A stretch of DNA of 64,000 bases from Macrosoma leucophasiata (taxonomy: Eukaryota; Arthropoda; Insecta; Lepidoptera; Hedylidae): assembly GCA_036365455.1 (NCBI GenBank), contig JAWQUS010000007.1:18678001-18742000 (forward strand), written 5' to 3'. This document shows, piece after piece, positions 11,218-21,640 of the stretch. Numbering within the stretch: position 1 is the first letter of the stretch; each line of letters starts with the position of its first letter. Below the pieces are notes generated by a model. That model made no database searches and had not been told where the DNA came from. It worked only from the letters and a program-made list of their open reading frames with translations. The translations under genes and the position numbers were made by a program.

Positions 11218-11252
11218 GGTAACCACGGAATAGATAAATAAGGATGGAAAGG
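11218..11252 (+). repeat. Short repeat, left arm of a distant inverted pair
   Basis: GGTAACCACGGAATAGATAA followed by ATAAGGATGG. The inverted counterpart is at 11,959-11,996, about 700 bp away, and a related palindromic version is at 28,501-28,530. It may be the end of an element spanning 11.2-12.0 kb or two independent copies. Confidence 0.5.
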
Positions 11253-11654
11253 CCTTTGCCTCAATTTTGTATTAGAACCAGTGTCGCCGCTTTTCTCCCA
11301 CCATGCAATTTCTTACACAAATGTAACACCATCTCGACAATCACGTTTACATTAATCTCAGGGCAGCTATTCGTTTGCGTAAGTTTGCATACTAAGACGT
11401 AACGCCCGTAGACAATAAACACTCACACGCACACAACAATATACTCACCAATAAACTAGTCGAAGTGTAGCGAACGCATTACATGCTGTACATTGCCAGC
11501 AGAGACAGTAATAGCGTTAATTGAGCGAGTGCATAACGAGCAATGTATTCGCTAGCAGTAACGTTTAAATAATGCAGTTTAAGTTCAAATATTCATATTC
11601 CTTTGTATATTTATATGTTTTAGTTCGAGGTCGAGTTCTGTCTGATGGTGGGGT

Positions 11655-11712
11655 CAAAAGTCTTAGGAATCGGCGTGCATGTATGAAGAGAATGATGACG
11701 GTAGACGAGGCT
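11655..11712 (+). pseudogene. LINE 3'-terminal coding remnant
   Basis: The plus-strand frame contains VKSLRNRRACMKRMMTVDEA. This resembles the final segment of ORF2 in a lepidopteran LINE family, whose other truncated remnants lie near 19.3, 21.5 and 56.0 kb. Only the last few dozen codons survive. No reverse-transcriptase motif is present. Confidence 0.5.
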
Positions 11713-11958
11713 ATGTTTTTTACGAGTATTATAACAACAAATGTTATTTGTGACTTACCTATCAAAAGATATACCTCCTCGCTTTATACTTGAGGTTTGA
11801 CATTCCATATTACATGTTAAAATTGGCACTACATGGTATTTTACCAAGAGATGCGTCGTTAGAAGCAGTCTACACGACACTACAAGCGGCGAACGAATGG
11901 TTCTGCCGAACTGTGTGTGTTCACGCATAGTTGTCGCGCGCTTGCCACGCCCACATCA

Positions 11959-11996
11959 CCATTCCATCTTTATTTATCTATTTCGTGGAGGTAACC
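11959..11996 (-). repeat. Short repeat, right arm of the inverted pair
   Basis: On the minus strand reads GGTTACCTCCACGAAATAG then ATAAATAAAGATGGAATGG, matching the arm at 11,218 with a few changes. Confidence 0.5.
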
Positions 11997-12133
11997 ACCT
12001 ACTATTGGATGAGACTATTACATGAGACTAAAGGTAACTAGTTAATCGTAGAAATGTGAGGTATATAGCAAATGCATTATGGAGATAATTGGAATCCTGG
12101 AGCCTTCCCTAATATCCTTATATAGATATGCCA

Positions 12134-12248
12134 TCAATCCGCATTGGAGCAGCGTGGTGGAGTAAGCTCCAGGTCTCCCCCCAAAAAGAGGAGAGACTGG
12201 TGCCCAGCAGTGGGACGTATAATGGGTTGCTATTATTCATTATTATTC
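12134..12248 (+). mobile_element. Family A SINE, 5'-truncated copy 2
   Basis: Only the 3' part is present: CAATCCGCATTGGAGCAGCG to CAGTGGGACGTATAATGGG and the ATT tail. The 5S-like head is missing. 5' truncation is the usual result of target-primed reverse transcription. Confidence 0.8.
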
Positions 12249-13142
12249 TTGACACTAGTCTACTAGACCGTTTCGTTAGTTTGAATCCTGAGTAAGGACA
12301 ATAAGGACATAGGCTACTTTCTGTGCCAAAATCAAAGAACATGCCGACGAAGTTGAAGAGAACTGCTAGTGGGCTATAAAGGTTGATGAAGCTATTGGAC
12401 GTGATCGCAGCGTACAACTACATCTCTAGATGTTATCGCTGGCGCCGATACTCGTGCTATCACGATCTCGTTTTCGATCCGATTACGAGTGTCTTCTCGG
12501 CCATCGTTGAGTAATTTTGTTAAATAGAACCTTATAATCGGTTTGTCTGTACTTTGCTTTTCTTGTTTCTGGGTACTGAGTTCTTGAAATTTAAGGTACT
12601 CGTACATACTCGTATATTACATGTCTTAAATTAAAATGATGCCCAAATAAATAAGGATCGTTTTCCGAGATGAATATGAATATTCTTCCGTTTACCGAAC
12701 TGATTGCTTGACCACATTAAAACCTGATGTGGTGTTAATAAAAGCTATATTTGATTGATCTTGGATAAAAGTAGAGTTCCCAAATTGTAGGTCCTACATG
12801 ATTTTTCATAACGTCTGTGTTGTGACACATATTTTCTTCATTTCTGCGAATGTTTATTTGACATCACAAATACACTCTAAATTGGTTTTTAATAATAATT
12901 TTGACTCTACAAATCCAAGTGGATCCGTATTTTTTCTTTTACGAAAGCGAAGTTAATAAGGTTTAGGTAATTGGTATCTCATAATATTCTTGAATTGATT
13001 GACGTTATAATTGTAACAATAATGATGAAGCCGATATTATCAACTGATCAATATTCTAATACAGTAACTGTGATGCTTGAAACGTAAGCATTTTGAGACT
13101 GATTGATACTCGTAAAGCTGTTGTACCTATCATACTATAGTT
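12249..13142. other. Spacer without recognisable gene
   Basis: Two minus-strand frames (12,118-12,417 and 12,392-12,607) overlap the SINE and its flank and have no known motif. Otherwise AT-rich. Confidence 0.5.
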
Positions 13143-13191
13143 CTTACCCCTTCACGGTCCTTCGTACAGCGAAGAACCGTGAAGGGGTAAG
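13143..13191. repeat. Compact 49-bp hairpin, 22-bp stem
   Basis: Arm CTTACCCCTTCACGGT plus CCTTCG faces CGAAGA plus ACCGTGAAGGGGTAAG across a 5-base TACAG loop, with one mismatch. Too short for a typical animal pre-miRNA stem of 28-33 pairs. Confidence 0.85.
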
Positions 13192-14285
13192 CTTTTTCCC
13201 CACCCTCGTTTTCAAACAACGCTCTAACACCAGATAATACTAAGTTGCCTTCAAGTAGGTACTTAATTAGGAACATCTCTAGGAAAACGAAAATAAATAA
13301 AACACAATACTTTTATAAACGTAATAGTGTTGTCAATCATCAAAATTCCTAATACACGATGCATTTATTATATGTCTCAAAGATAACGGTCTCAAGTGTC
13401 AACACAGCTGAGATCACAAAACGAGGTTACGTAACCTCCTTAAATCTAATGCCGCAAGGTTGGATATCGAACGAATGTGATATTTTGACAGTAACAAGTT
13501 CTACATGTCGCAGTATAACTGATGGGTGACCGAGGTTCCAATCTGTGACGGTAAATAATGGAGACTCCACTCGTACCACTTACAACACCATTACTTACCA
13601 TAATGAGAGGTCTTAGATAAGCGTAATGCACTTAATTGGATAAGTTAATGCTAGGCATAATGAAGATAAAGTTGTGGTTCGATAGTAAGGCGATAGATAA
13701 AGTATTTTAATTCAGTGAGAATATAGCCTTAGTAAATCCTTTACAGTAAATGTGAACCAAATGGAATTTGTCAAATCAGATATTATTTGGTTTAACAGAT
13801 TATAATATATTCCGATTGGAGAATATTATTCTAAGCCACACCTTTAATCCCCTGGTTTGTAATAAATTAGCTACATTTTTATCTTATATTTTTATAATAA
13901 TATTAATTTATCTTCAGTGGCATCAGTAGCCAAAATGAATCGTAGCGGTTAAAATAGGTATGTGCTCCTAAAATAATTCCATTCTGACCCGCTTTAAAAG
14001 ACTTGAAAGCTATTTCAAAGAAGCTGATCAATTTAAATTAATGGAACTGTAGCCTTAAATGTATTAAACACTCAATTTTTAGAAGGTGCGATAAGCTATA
14101 GATAAGTTAGTGTAAATTACCCTAGCGGCATCTCGATGTGAGAGATCTTTAGAAATCTGATAGTATTGAGCTTAATATCGAGTGATTCATAGAGAGATCG
14201 AGTCACTGGTCACTGCGGTGAGTCTAAAACTATCATAAGCAGTGTAACATAGGTTGGTTAATAAAGTCTCAACACTGGTCAGATC
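13192..14285. other. AT-rich spacer
   Basis: No gene-like frames and no match to other repeats in the window. Confidence 0.5.
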
Positions 14286-14558
14286 CAGTGTAGGGACTCG
14301 AGGGCGTAGGCACCACCGCATTACCTAATCTATCTGGTGCCATATGATAGAATTCAGCACCATCGTGTTCCGGTTAGATGATAATGTATGGCCAAGTTAT
14401 AACTATCACAGAGACATAACTACTAAAGTCTCATAGGTGGCAACGCATCTGCATTTTGATCCCTAGTCTTCGTGTAAGTGTCTAAAGGCTGCAGTCCTCA
14501 CTTAACATCTATGTGAACTGTATGTTTGTTTGCCATCTTCATTATATTAAAAAAAAAA
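14286..14558 (-). repeat. Family B copy, minus strand, near full length
   Basis: Reverse complement of the family B order: GGCGTAGGCACCACCGCATT, CATCGTGTTCCGGTTAGATG, CAACGCATCTGCATTTTGAT, GGCTGCAGTCCTCACTTAAC, GTGAACTGTATGTTTGTTTG and an A-rich end. The copy is diverged. Confidence 0.75.
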
Positions 14559-14579
14559 GTTTTTCCCTACGTCTTTTTA

Positions 14580-14746
14580 GAAGGATCTATCTCGCGTCTA
14601 TTAAACTAAAGTGATTAAGTGATTATATAAATGAACCCGACGTTTCAGTCGCTTTTCAGCTTCCGTGGTCTCGGGCAGAACACGATTTTAAATAATTATT
14701 TTAGTTTAATCTATGCGAGATAGATCCGAAAACTAGTTTTATTTCA
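14580..14746. mobile_element. Foldback element with 28-bp inverted ends
   Basis: Left GGATCTATCTCGCGTCTATT and the following AAACTAAA are inverted at the right as TTTAGTTTAATC plus TATGCGAGATAGATCC. The interior holds GAACCCGACGTTTCAGTCGC. The direct repeat TACGTCTTTTT flanks the element (14,569-14,579 and 14,747-14,757). That is unusually long for a MITE target duplication and more like target-primed insertion. Confidence 0.6.
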
Positions 14747-15599
14747 ATACGTCTTTTTTATCAAATTAACTGCAAAATATTATTTCTAACAAAGACAAAT
14801 TATTTAAAAACAAATTCATAGTGTATTTCTTATTGTGATATACCCTACAATATAAATATATGGCACACTAAAATCATATTTATGAAATATAAATAATACA
14901 GTTTCCAAGGCAAGCTTGTTTTGATTAATTAGCAAGGTGGCTAATTAGCGAAGTCAAGTCATACTAACGTAATTGAAACGAGCCTTGGTGTTTCCAAGAA
15001 ATAATCTCAGATCCATTTGCCTAAGTCGTAGTTAGTCGCAGTTTGTTTGCAACTTTCTTGCAGATAGTTCAGTTTTAATTTCAACCCACGCTAGTTGTTA
15101 TTAGTTTTCCATACTGAAAGAAGCTTTCATTTAAGGGTTCTTAAGATGCGTCATTAGTTGATTTGTAGTGGTAATTTGCACTTGAGACTAAAGGTCGAGA
15201 AGGGCCGAGGTCAAAGTCGCAGAGTGTTTGGGCTTGGGAAGGTTGATAGTGGCACTCGCAGAATTGTCAAATGTGGTAGATAAATTTCAATATGCTCATC
15301 TGCTCAAAAAACAATACTGTAGATCACACTCCCAAGTGTGCTTTGCAAGTATCTATCAGAACTCCAACTGGAAATAATCCTGTTTAACAAAAGAACTATC
15401 TTATTTGCCATACGCCTGCTCAGTAAAATATGTAAGTTGTCAGTTGTCAATAAGAAGTAGTAACCAATAACAAGTTATACCCATAACCTAAAACCATACT
15501 CCCTGCGCATATTTTGCTATACACTAGAAATTTTGGTTTAGTAAACTTTGCCAAGCCAAAAGAACAGATTTTCTACAAAAACAGAAAGTAAAATACGTA

Positions 15600-15745
15600 T
15601 TTTTTATGTAATGGAAGTGGTAAACAAGCATACAGTTCACATTGATGTCAAAATGCAGATGCGTTACCACTCCTGAGGCCTAAGCTGTCCACTCCTGAGG
15701 CCTAAGCTGTTATGCCTCTGTGCCGGAAATTACAGGGCCGTTATC
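15600..15745 (+). repeat. Family B fragment with internal deletion and short duplication
   Basis: Begins TATGTAATGGAAGTGGTAAAC and jumps from ACATTGATGT to AAAATGCAGATGCGTTACC, losing the middle block. CCACTCCTGAGGCCTAAGCT is then present twice in tandem. It stops at ATTACAGGGCCGTTA. Confidence 0.75.
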
Positions 15746-15820
15746 TACCTGAGTAAATATGTATAAAATTCAATACGAAAAAAAAGATAAGTTACTTAAC
15801 ATTGATTCACATTCCACACA

Positions 15821-15881
15821 ACTTCAAAATGGGTGACTTCTGAACTTTATTTCCAAGTTCAGAAGTCACCCGTTTTGAAGT
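15821..15881. repeat. 61-bp hairpin with 27-bp stem
   Basis: Arm 15,821-15,847 (ACTTCAAAATGGGTGACTTC plus TGAACTT) pairs with arm 15,855-15,881 across a 7-base loop. The only irregularity would be a G-U pair in plus-strand RNA. It could be a very young palindromic duplication or a hairpin RNA source. Confidence 0.85.
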
Positions 15882-15892
15882 TCCACTAAGTT

Positions 15893-16136
15893 CAGGGTCA
15901 CCTATGAGTATGTAAGAGTTGTGTTTTACCACCTCTACAATGTTGAGTGCTCTATCGAACTGTTTGTAAGATGCCACCGTCTTCTGTTCTTCATCACACC
16001 ACTCCCGGAGGGTGTGAGTGTGTATCGAGAAATGAGACTCATCTCCACAGACTGGACATGCTAAAGTAGTACAGTCTATGCGTTCGATTCTGCGACCGGC
16101 TATCGACATTGCAGTCGTCGTTGTTATTGCTGCCAA
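15893..16136 (-). pseudogene. Possible LINE C-terminal zinc-knuckle remnant
   Basis: A minus-strand frame contains DCTTLACPVCGDESHFSIHT followed by LREWCDEEQKTV. A CxxC...H...W arrangement near the end of the protein resembles the C-terminal tail of R1/Jockey-type LINE ORF2 proteins. The match is weak and no reverse-transcriptase domain is linked. The frame continues into the 15.8 kb hairpin, so its lower end is not meaningful. Confidence 0.25.
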
Positions 16137-16304
16137 AATTTCATGTCGATTTTACTTTAATTAAATAACAATAATCGAAATAATTAACCATTATCGCTTG
16201 TTTCTCTCCTACAAAAGCAAGAAAAACAATCAGATTGTCACTACTGCTTTTAAAGGAGCTACAAATCGACATGAAAATTTGACAGCAATGACAATGATGA
16301 CATC

Positions 16305-16430
16305 AATGTCTGTAGGTGGTCGCACCCCTCAACGTGCAAATTGTGGAACGAACTTCCCCGTTCCCTCGACTCTATATTAAGGTGTTGTTCAAAACTGGCA
16401 ATAGAGGCATCATTTATCCTTCAGGGCTGA
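16305..16430 (+). pseudogene. LINE ORF2 C-terminal remnant
   Basis: The plus-strand frame from TTGTGGAACGAACTTCC reads LWNELPRSLDSIL and ends at a TGA near 16,428. The phrase LWNxLP is the hallmark of the last 40 residues of CR1/Jockey-group LINE ORF2 proteins. The rest of the gene is absent. Confidence 0.5.
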
Positions 16431-16431
16431 T

Positions 16432-16653
16432 TTGTAATATAAAATAATATATTTTTGTTACTAAATGCATATGTTGTCTGTCTGTCTTTCTGTTTGTTCC
16501 GGCTAATCTCGGGAACGGCTTGACCGATTTTGACGGGATTTTCAGTGACAGATAGCTCTTGTAATAAGGAGTAATTTACGGTACTGGTATTTTCTTCGCG
16601 TAGTTACTGAATAATAATTTTGTCAAATTCTACGTGGACGAAGGCACAGCTAG
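16432..16653 (+). mobile_element. Helitron-like element, 5' end missing
   Basis: Shares TTTGTAATATAAAATAA, ACTAAATGCATATG, a TCTG-rich block and GGCTTGACCGATTTTGACGG with the copy at 49,232. Ends GGCACAGCTAG|T, the CTAG-T junction expected of a Helitron 3' end. The 5' A|TC terminus is missing here. Confidence 0.55.
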
Positions 16654-16740
16654 TATAAAATAGAAATCATCGCCAATATGACCAACGCGCCACAAGTTTG
16701 AAGCAAAATATTTGAATTTTGATGTGTTCTGTGAATGATG

Positions 16741-17095
16741 TTAATAATGGCAACCCATTATACGTCCCACTGCTGGGCACAAGTCTCTCCCCTTTTTGGG
16801 GGAAGGCCTGGAGCTTACTCCACCATGCTGCTCCAATGCGGATTGGTGGAGATGGGTGGATTAGTGGCCAACCCGCTGTCGGATGTTTTCAAACCTAAGG
16901 CCTCCGACAAGGTTAACGACTGCTATCTATCGATAGCAACCGGGACCGACGACTTAACGTGCCCTCCGAAGCACGGAAACGCACATTTAATTTGCCACTA
17001 GCGGTCACCCATCACACAACCCGACCGCCCCCGTAGTGCTTAACCGAGTAGATCGCCTATGATCTACACCAGCCGGCGGGCCATGCGCGCTTCGC
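16741..17095 (-). mobile_element. 5S rRNA-like SINE (family A), copy 3, minus strand
   Basis: Full-length copy in reverse: ATT tail at 16,741, CCCATTATACGTCCCACTGC, CCAATGCGGATTGG, then the box C complement GCGGTCACCCATC and the head GGCCATGCGCGCTTC at the far end. It matches copies 1 and 4 throughout, so the whole unit moves as one element. Confidence 0.8.
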
Positions 17096-18160
17096 AGAAC
17101 ACGAGTATAATATGTAGGTACCTAAGTGTAGGGTTACGGATGAAAAAAAGTTTCAATGTCTTAGAAATAACATAACTTTAATTTATTCGCGAACCGATAT
17201 CTGTGACGCAACGTGCATAATAACTTCAATATATTGGCATGATATTTTAACAATCATAGTAGGTACCTAATATGTAAAAAGAAAAAAAACTTGATTTGTG
17301 TTTGAAGATAAGTCAAAATATTAAAAAAATACGAGTAATCCAGTAGACGCTCACCTAATTTGTATAACGAATAATAAATAATACCTACCTACATATATAA
17401 TTAATTACAAATCAGTATAAAAACATCTACTTTCATAAACCGAACTATTGCACTATTGCACTCAATTCTCAATTTGAAAGATTGGCCGGAGTATTGAATC
17501 GAAGTGCAATAGGGCGAGGGTATAAAGGCGAAAGATTGCATACCTGTGGCAGTTCGCATCCACTCTAAAGGGTTGTACACCAGTTATCGATAAAGGGTAC
17601 GAAATCTTATCGAATAATTAAGAAAACATGCTTACTGGTTACACCCAATTAAACTAATTATCGTCCTTTTATTAACATACCACGTATGACGTGTAACCGG
17701 TGTAACAGCTTCATAAGTAAACATGGATATCTATCTATCTATCTATCTATTTTGCGTCTCAAAATTAATAATAAATATCAAAATGTATAATTTTACACGT
17801 TTATTATAAAAGAATTCAAACTAATTAGTGTTTAATTGAGATATACCAGTTAAATTGCTGGAGTCTTAATTAGTTTTGTGTTTATCAAAGTTATTTTGTT
17901 GAAATATTTTTAGTAAGTACCTAATTCAAATTTAAGTTAATTAAGACGTATGTATGGTACTCACAATGTAAACCTGTTCAATTGGCGTGTAATGTTCTAA
18001 TTAATGTGTTTCTGATGTCTCATTAAGGCATAGCTGAAATATTTTTATTAAAACAAAAGTCAACGTTCACTTAAAAATATGAGACACCGGTTCATGTTGG
18101 ATACGATTAAAGACTAGATAAATTAATATAAATAAACAACATTCGTATTTGGAACAGTTC
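17096..18160. other. AT-rich spacer with TATC microsatellite
   Basis: A run of TATC units lies at about 17,729-17,750. No genes recognised. Confidence 0.55.
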
Positions 18161-18470
18161 CGAATCAATTTAGCGTGGCGTTTGTCCACTTATCGAGCAT
18201 TGTTGGACTGAGATACTCGCTTTGTGACAATTCCCATCCCTACTAGCGCCCGGCGGGGGGTGTTCAATGATTGATGGCTGGCCGGCTGCACGTTGCGTGG
18301 GAGGGGGACAGGTATACGGGCGAGCATCGGACTTCCAGCTCGCACGCACAGCGGGCTGGCCTCGTAATTGAATGGCAATTACCTGGGCTGTAAATATGAC
18401 ACAAGCGCGTAATTGTAGGAGTGGAACGCGTGAGGCCCGAGACCGCAGTGTGAACGTAGCTTTTGAGATG
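18161..18470. promoter_or_regulatory. GC-richer patch, candidate regulatory DNA
   Basis: A CG-rich block (GGCGGGGGGTG, GGCTGGCCGGCTGCACG) alternating with CGTAATTGAATGGCAATTAC. The two overlapping minus-strand frames look like composition effects. Function inferred only from the mix of GC-rich and AATT cores. Confidence 0.25.
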
Positions 18471-19317
18471 AAATATTGAAATCATGTGCACACGTGTCTT
18501 CGCCTTATCCAGATTTTTGTACTTGTGAAAGCTTTTTGTTACAAGCAGACAAAAGAACATAAAGCAAAAAACATAAAGTATAATGTTCTGTCATTGTTTT
18601 GAGTGACAAAAAAATAAAATCCGTAGGAACCAGCGTTGAAACTGACTTAACACTTGACACCACTTCACGGTTCGGTGTCGCACTTAAAAAATATTACGTT
18701 GACGTGACTGGTGTTAAAATATAAATGATGTATTTCACCTGATGGCCTTGTTTCTTTCAAGCGCACATGAACGAGTAATTTAATACCCTCATGAATATCG
18801 TAAACATTATTACAATAGCAATTTTATACTTCAAAAGTGCATTTTTAACGCGATGTGATTTTACAAAAAAAAAGTTTCTAACTAGGTACGTGACAGATGA
18901 CTCTCTCAGTCAAGTATTGACTCTATTGACTCTCACACTAATATGCATATAGAGGAACGATTTTTACGAGTTAATTACCCATACCTTAATCATGTTTTGG
19001 CTAAATACAAAACAACGACTAACAATGTACGTGCTAAGGTAAATAAAATTTACGTAACAAAGTTGAGAAAGTACCTACTCAAGAAAAATGAAATAAGAGG
19101 ATTGTAAACAAATAACCGAATACCACAATAAATAAACACGAGTATAAAATAAAACTTATCAGGGATGACACCGGGCCGTCACTGTGCATTCGTGTGCCTT
19201 CAGGGACTCTCTTCACACATGTCAACAATAACGTGACGTGGAAGTAAGAATAATGTGCCACGACCTTCTATTGAGACGTTTTTTTCTCTATCATAAACTA
19301 GCATCCCAAGCTTAATT
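18471..19317. other. AT-rich spacer
   Basis: No recognisable coding, RNA or repeat feature. Confidence 0.5.
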
Positions 19318-19375
19318 TGGGATGATGACTATTCTTGTAGAAGAAGCACGGGAGTGCGTAAGACTCCGGGATATC
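19318..19375 (+). pseudogene. Possible LINE 3' remnant
   Basis: GTAGAAGAAGCACGGGAGTG matches the GTAGAAGAGGCACGAGAAGT segment at about 56.08 kb and translates as VEEAREC. It is a very short decayed piece of the same LINE 3' coding end. Confidence 0.35.
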
Positions 19376-19932
19376 CGGGAAGATACATACATTACATACT
19401 TATTGTTTTAATTGTAACTCCAAAAATTAAGGAAAAAAATTGAGTTAAAACGATTTATTCGAAAATTTTGTGAGTTGTGAAATTACTCAAAAACGCTCGT
19501 ATAAAATTGTAGAACTATGACGTTACCGCGCGATAAACACCTGTCAATTACACAGTGAAATCAAGACATTAAACATAATTATGTTCGTCAATACAACGTT
19601 TGGAGTTTTGGCGGGAACCTTGAAAGAGGCGTATGGTGCTCTTATTTTATTTAATTTTCTTTCTAATGTATTTTTAAGTTATATTGAATAAAATTGTTGA
19701 CATTTTGTTTGATATAGGTTTATTACAGTGCCCGTGTATAGTGAAATAGAATAACAGTGCGAAAACACGACCTTTCAGGTTGCCTCCATAACTTCAATGT
19801 AAATGTTCTGGTAAAGTAGCCTATCGCTTTACTCGAATAACTTGACTTTACTTGACTGTAACTCACTTGACTGACATATTATACTTGATACTTATCATAC
19901 TTGATGACTATATTATGCTGGCTTTTACGCTG

Positions 19933-19996
19933 CTTGGATAAATACGAAGTATCGTTTTACTTGACACTGGCAATATGCGTAATAGCGATGCCATAA
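19933..19996 (+). repeat. Family G 64-bp repeat, copy 1
   Basis: Includes TATCGTTTTACTTGACACTG and GCAATATGCGTAATAGCGAT. The inverted copy at 51,751-51,815 matches at about 61 of 64 positions. Outside these limits the flanks differ. Confidence 0.85.
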
Positions 19997-20025
19997 TACC
20001 AAAAAAAATAAAAAATTCAACGTTT

Positions 20026-20940
20026 TATTTTTTTATGTAACTAAGGTGGCAAACAAGCTTGCAGTTCTCATGAATGTTAAATGATGACTGCCGCCAAATG
20101 GTAATCTAATAATAAGGTTCAGCACTATCGTGTTCTGGTTGGATGGTAATGTATGAACTATCACAGAGACATAACAACTAAAGTCTCAGAGGTGGAAACG
20201 CACATTAGTATAGACTGCAGTCATCACTGCACTGCATCAGTCACTCGTTGCATAAAAAAACCGGACAAGTGCGAGTTCGACTCGCGTGGTGAGGGTTCCG
20301 TAATTTAAATAAATATTTTCGAAAATATTACAGATTTAAAATGCAGGGACATAGCGGTTACGGTGGTACCGGCAGGGGGGGTTATATTATTGAGAATTTT
20401 CGATTTAATTTGAATACTCAAACTTCTTATAGGTTGTCCAGTAATCTATAGGCAAAGAACTATTTTCCACACTTTTCAAAATTTTAAGTTCAGTAGTTTC
20501 GGAGACAGGGGGGGGAATGGTCAATTTTCGTCGTTTTTCTTAAATAACTTCAAATTTGTTTATGCAAAAATTATAAAAAAAATATGTCTGCGATGCTGAT
20601 TTTTTTTTTTAATTTTCTGATTTACCCCCCGAAAGTGGTCCCTCTGTTTAAAATTTATTATTTTACTTGACGTGTTCATCTTTGGGTCACCAATTTACAT
20701 ATATTCGTCAAATTTCAACTCAATCGGTCGAGTAGTTTCGGAGCAAATTGGCTGTGACAGACGGACAGACAGACAGACAGACAGACGCACGAGTGATCCT
20801 ATAAGGGTTCCTTTTTTCCTTTTAAGGTACGGAACCCTAAAAACGCCTATAGACAGACATCTACATAAAAACCAGAGATCAAAATGCAGATGCATTGCCA
20901 CCCATGAGACCTAAGTTGTTGTCTAACAGGAATACATTAT
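20026..20940. repeat. Nested family B complex
   Basis: A plus-oriented family B head (ATGTAACTAAGGTGGCAAAC to GATGACTGC, 20,030-20,092) breaks and is followed by a minus-oriented fragment (GGTTCAGCACTATCGTGTTC to GACTGCAGTCATCACTGC). Then comes the family C element, then the plus-oriented continuation (CGCCTATAGACAGACATCTA to CATGAGACCTAAGTTG). The first copy was apparently split by later insertions. Confidence 0.65.
20254..20843 (+). repeat. Family C dispersed repeat, copy 2 (complete)
   Basis: Starts AAAAAAACCGGACAAGTGCG and ends TACGGAACCCTAAAAA. GAGGGTTCCGTAA near the start is complementary to the ACGGAACCCT near the end, giving a short inverted pair. It contains GGTTACGGTGGTACCGGCAG, a GACA microsatellite (20,759-20,786) and a pol III B-box-like GAGTTCGACTC near its start. 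It sits inside a family B copy. No real ORF. Confidence 0.8.
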
Positions 20941-21394
20941 TATCATATTACAAGAATGGAGCCGTTGGTCAAATACATTTTGATTAACTGAATGTTGACT
21001 TATTTCAGTGTTCGAAATAAGGGTACTTAGGTATAAGTATTGAATAAAACAAATTAAAATTTAACAAAAATAGTATAAAAACTATGTTTAAATAAACTTA
21101 CCTACATCACCTTCATTATTTTACCTTTGCACTTAATCTTGTGGATAGTTGTGTTTATTTTTAATGAAGGTTGGGAATGCAAATGGCTGCAATGTGTAAC
21201 TGCCGGCCGTTGCGCCGTGGGCGCTAAACTCACCTGCCCTACTGACTGGGCCCCACAAACCTCACAAAAACCCTATCATTCAATGTCTATTATTGCAGAA
21301 TCAATAACATATATAAGTAGGTACATAAGTAGGTATAACGCTCACCGGTGGCATTCGTGATAAAGACGCAAGAAGAAGTTTTGTGAGAATACCT

Positions 21395-21640
21395 ACGGCG
21401 TTAAAATAAAATGTAAAAGGCATGCTCCGATGGTTCGGGCATGTAGAAAGAATGTCAAATGAGCTAATGACAGAACAGATGTAGATGGTTGCAGCGGCCC
21501 AGGAAGATTTAAACTGGTCTAACTTGACTAACGGATAAAATTCTGTAAAAAGTGGAACCAAGAGTCTTCGGAACCGGCGTCCATGATGTGAGAGATGAAT
21601 GTAGATATTAGACGCACGAATGGAATGGAAATTATATACC
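21395..21640 (+). pseudogene. LINE 3' coding remnant (GHVERM motif)
   Basis: ATGCTCCGATGGTTCGGGCA onward translates as MLRWFGHVERMSNELM, the conserved segment near the ORF2 C-terminus of a widespread insect LINE type. Farther on, TCTTCGGAACCGGCGTCCAT plus AGAGATGAATGTAGA matches the NRR...MNV segment seen at 11.7 and 56.06 kb. An in-frame stop follows TGACAGAACAGATG, and frames are broken in several places. Confidence 0.6.

Noticed and set aside
15821..15881. Conserved microRNA precursor
   Set aside because: Neither arm matches an insect microRNA I know, and the 7-base loop with a perfect stem is more like a young palindrome. Kept only as a hairpin finding.
20759..20786. CRISPR-like array or satellite
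   Set aside because: It is a plain GACA microsatellite inside the family C element.
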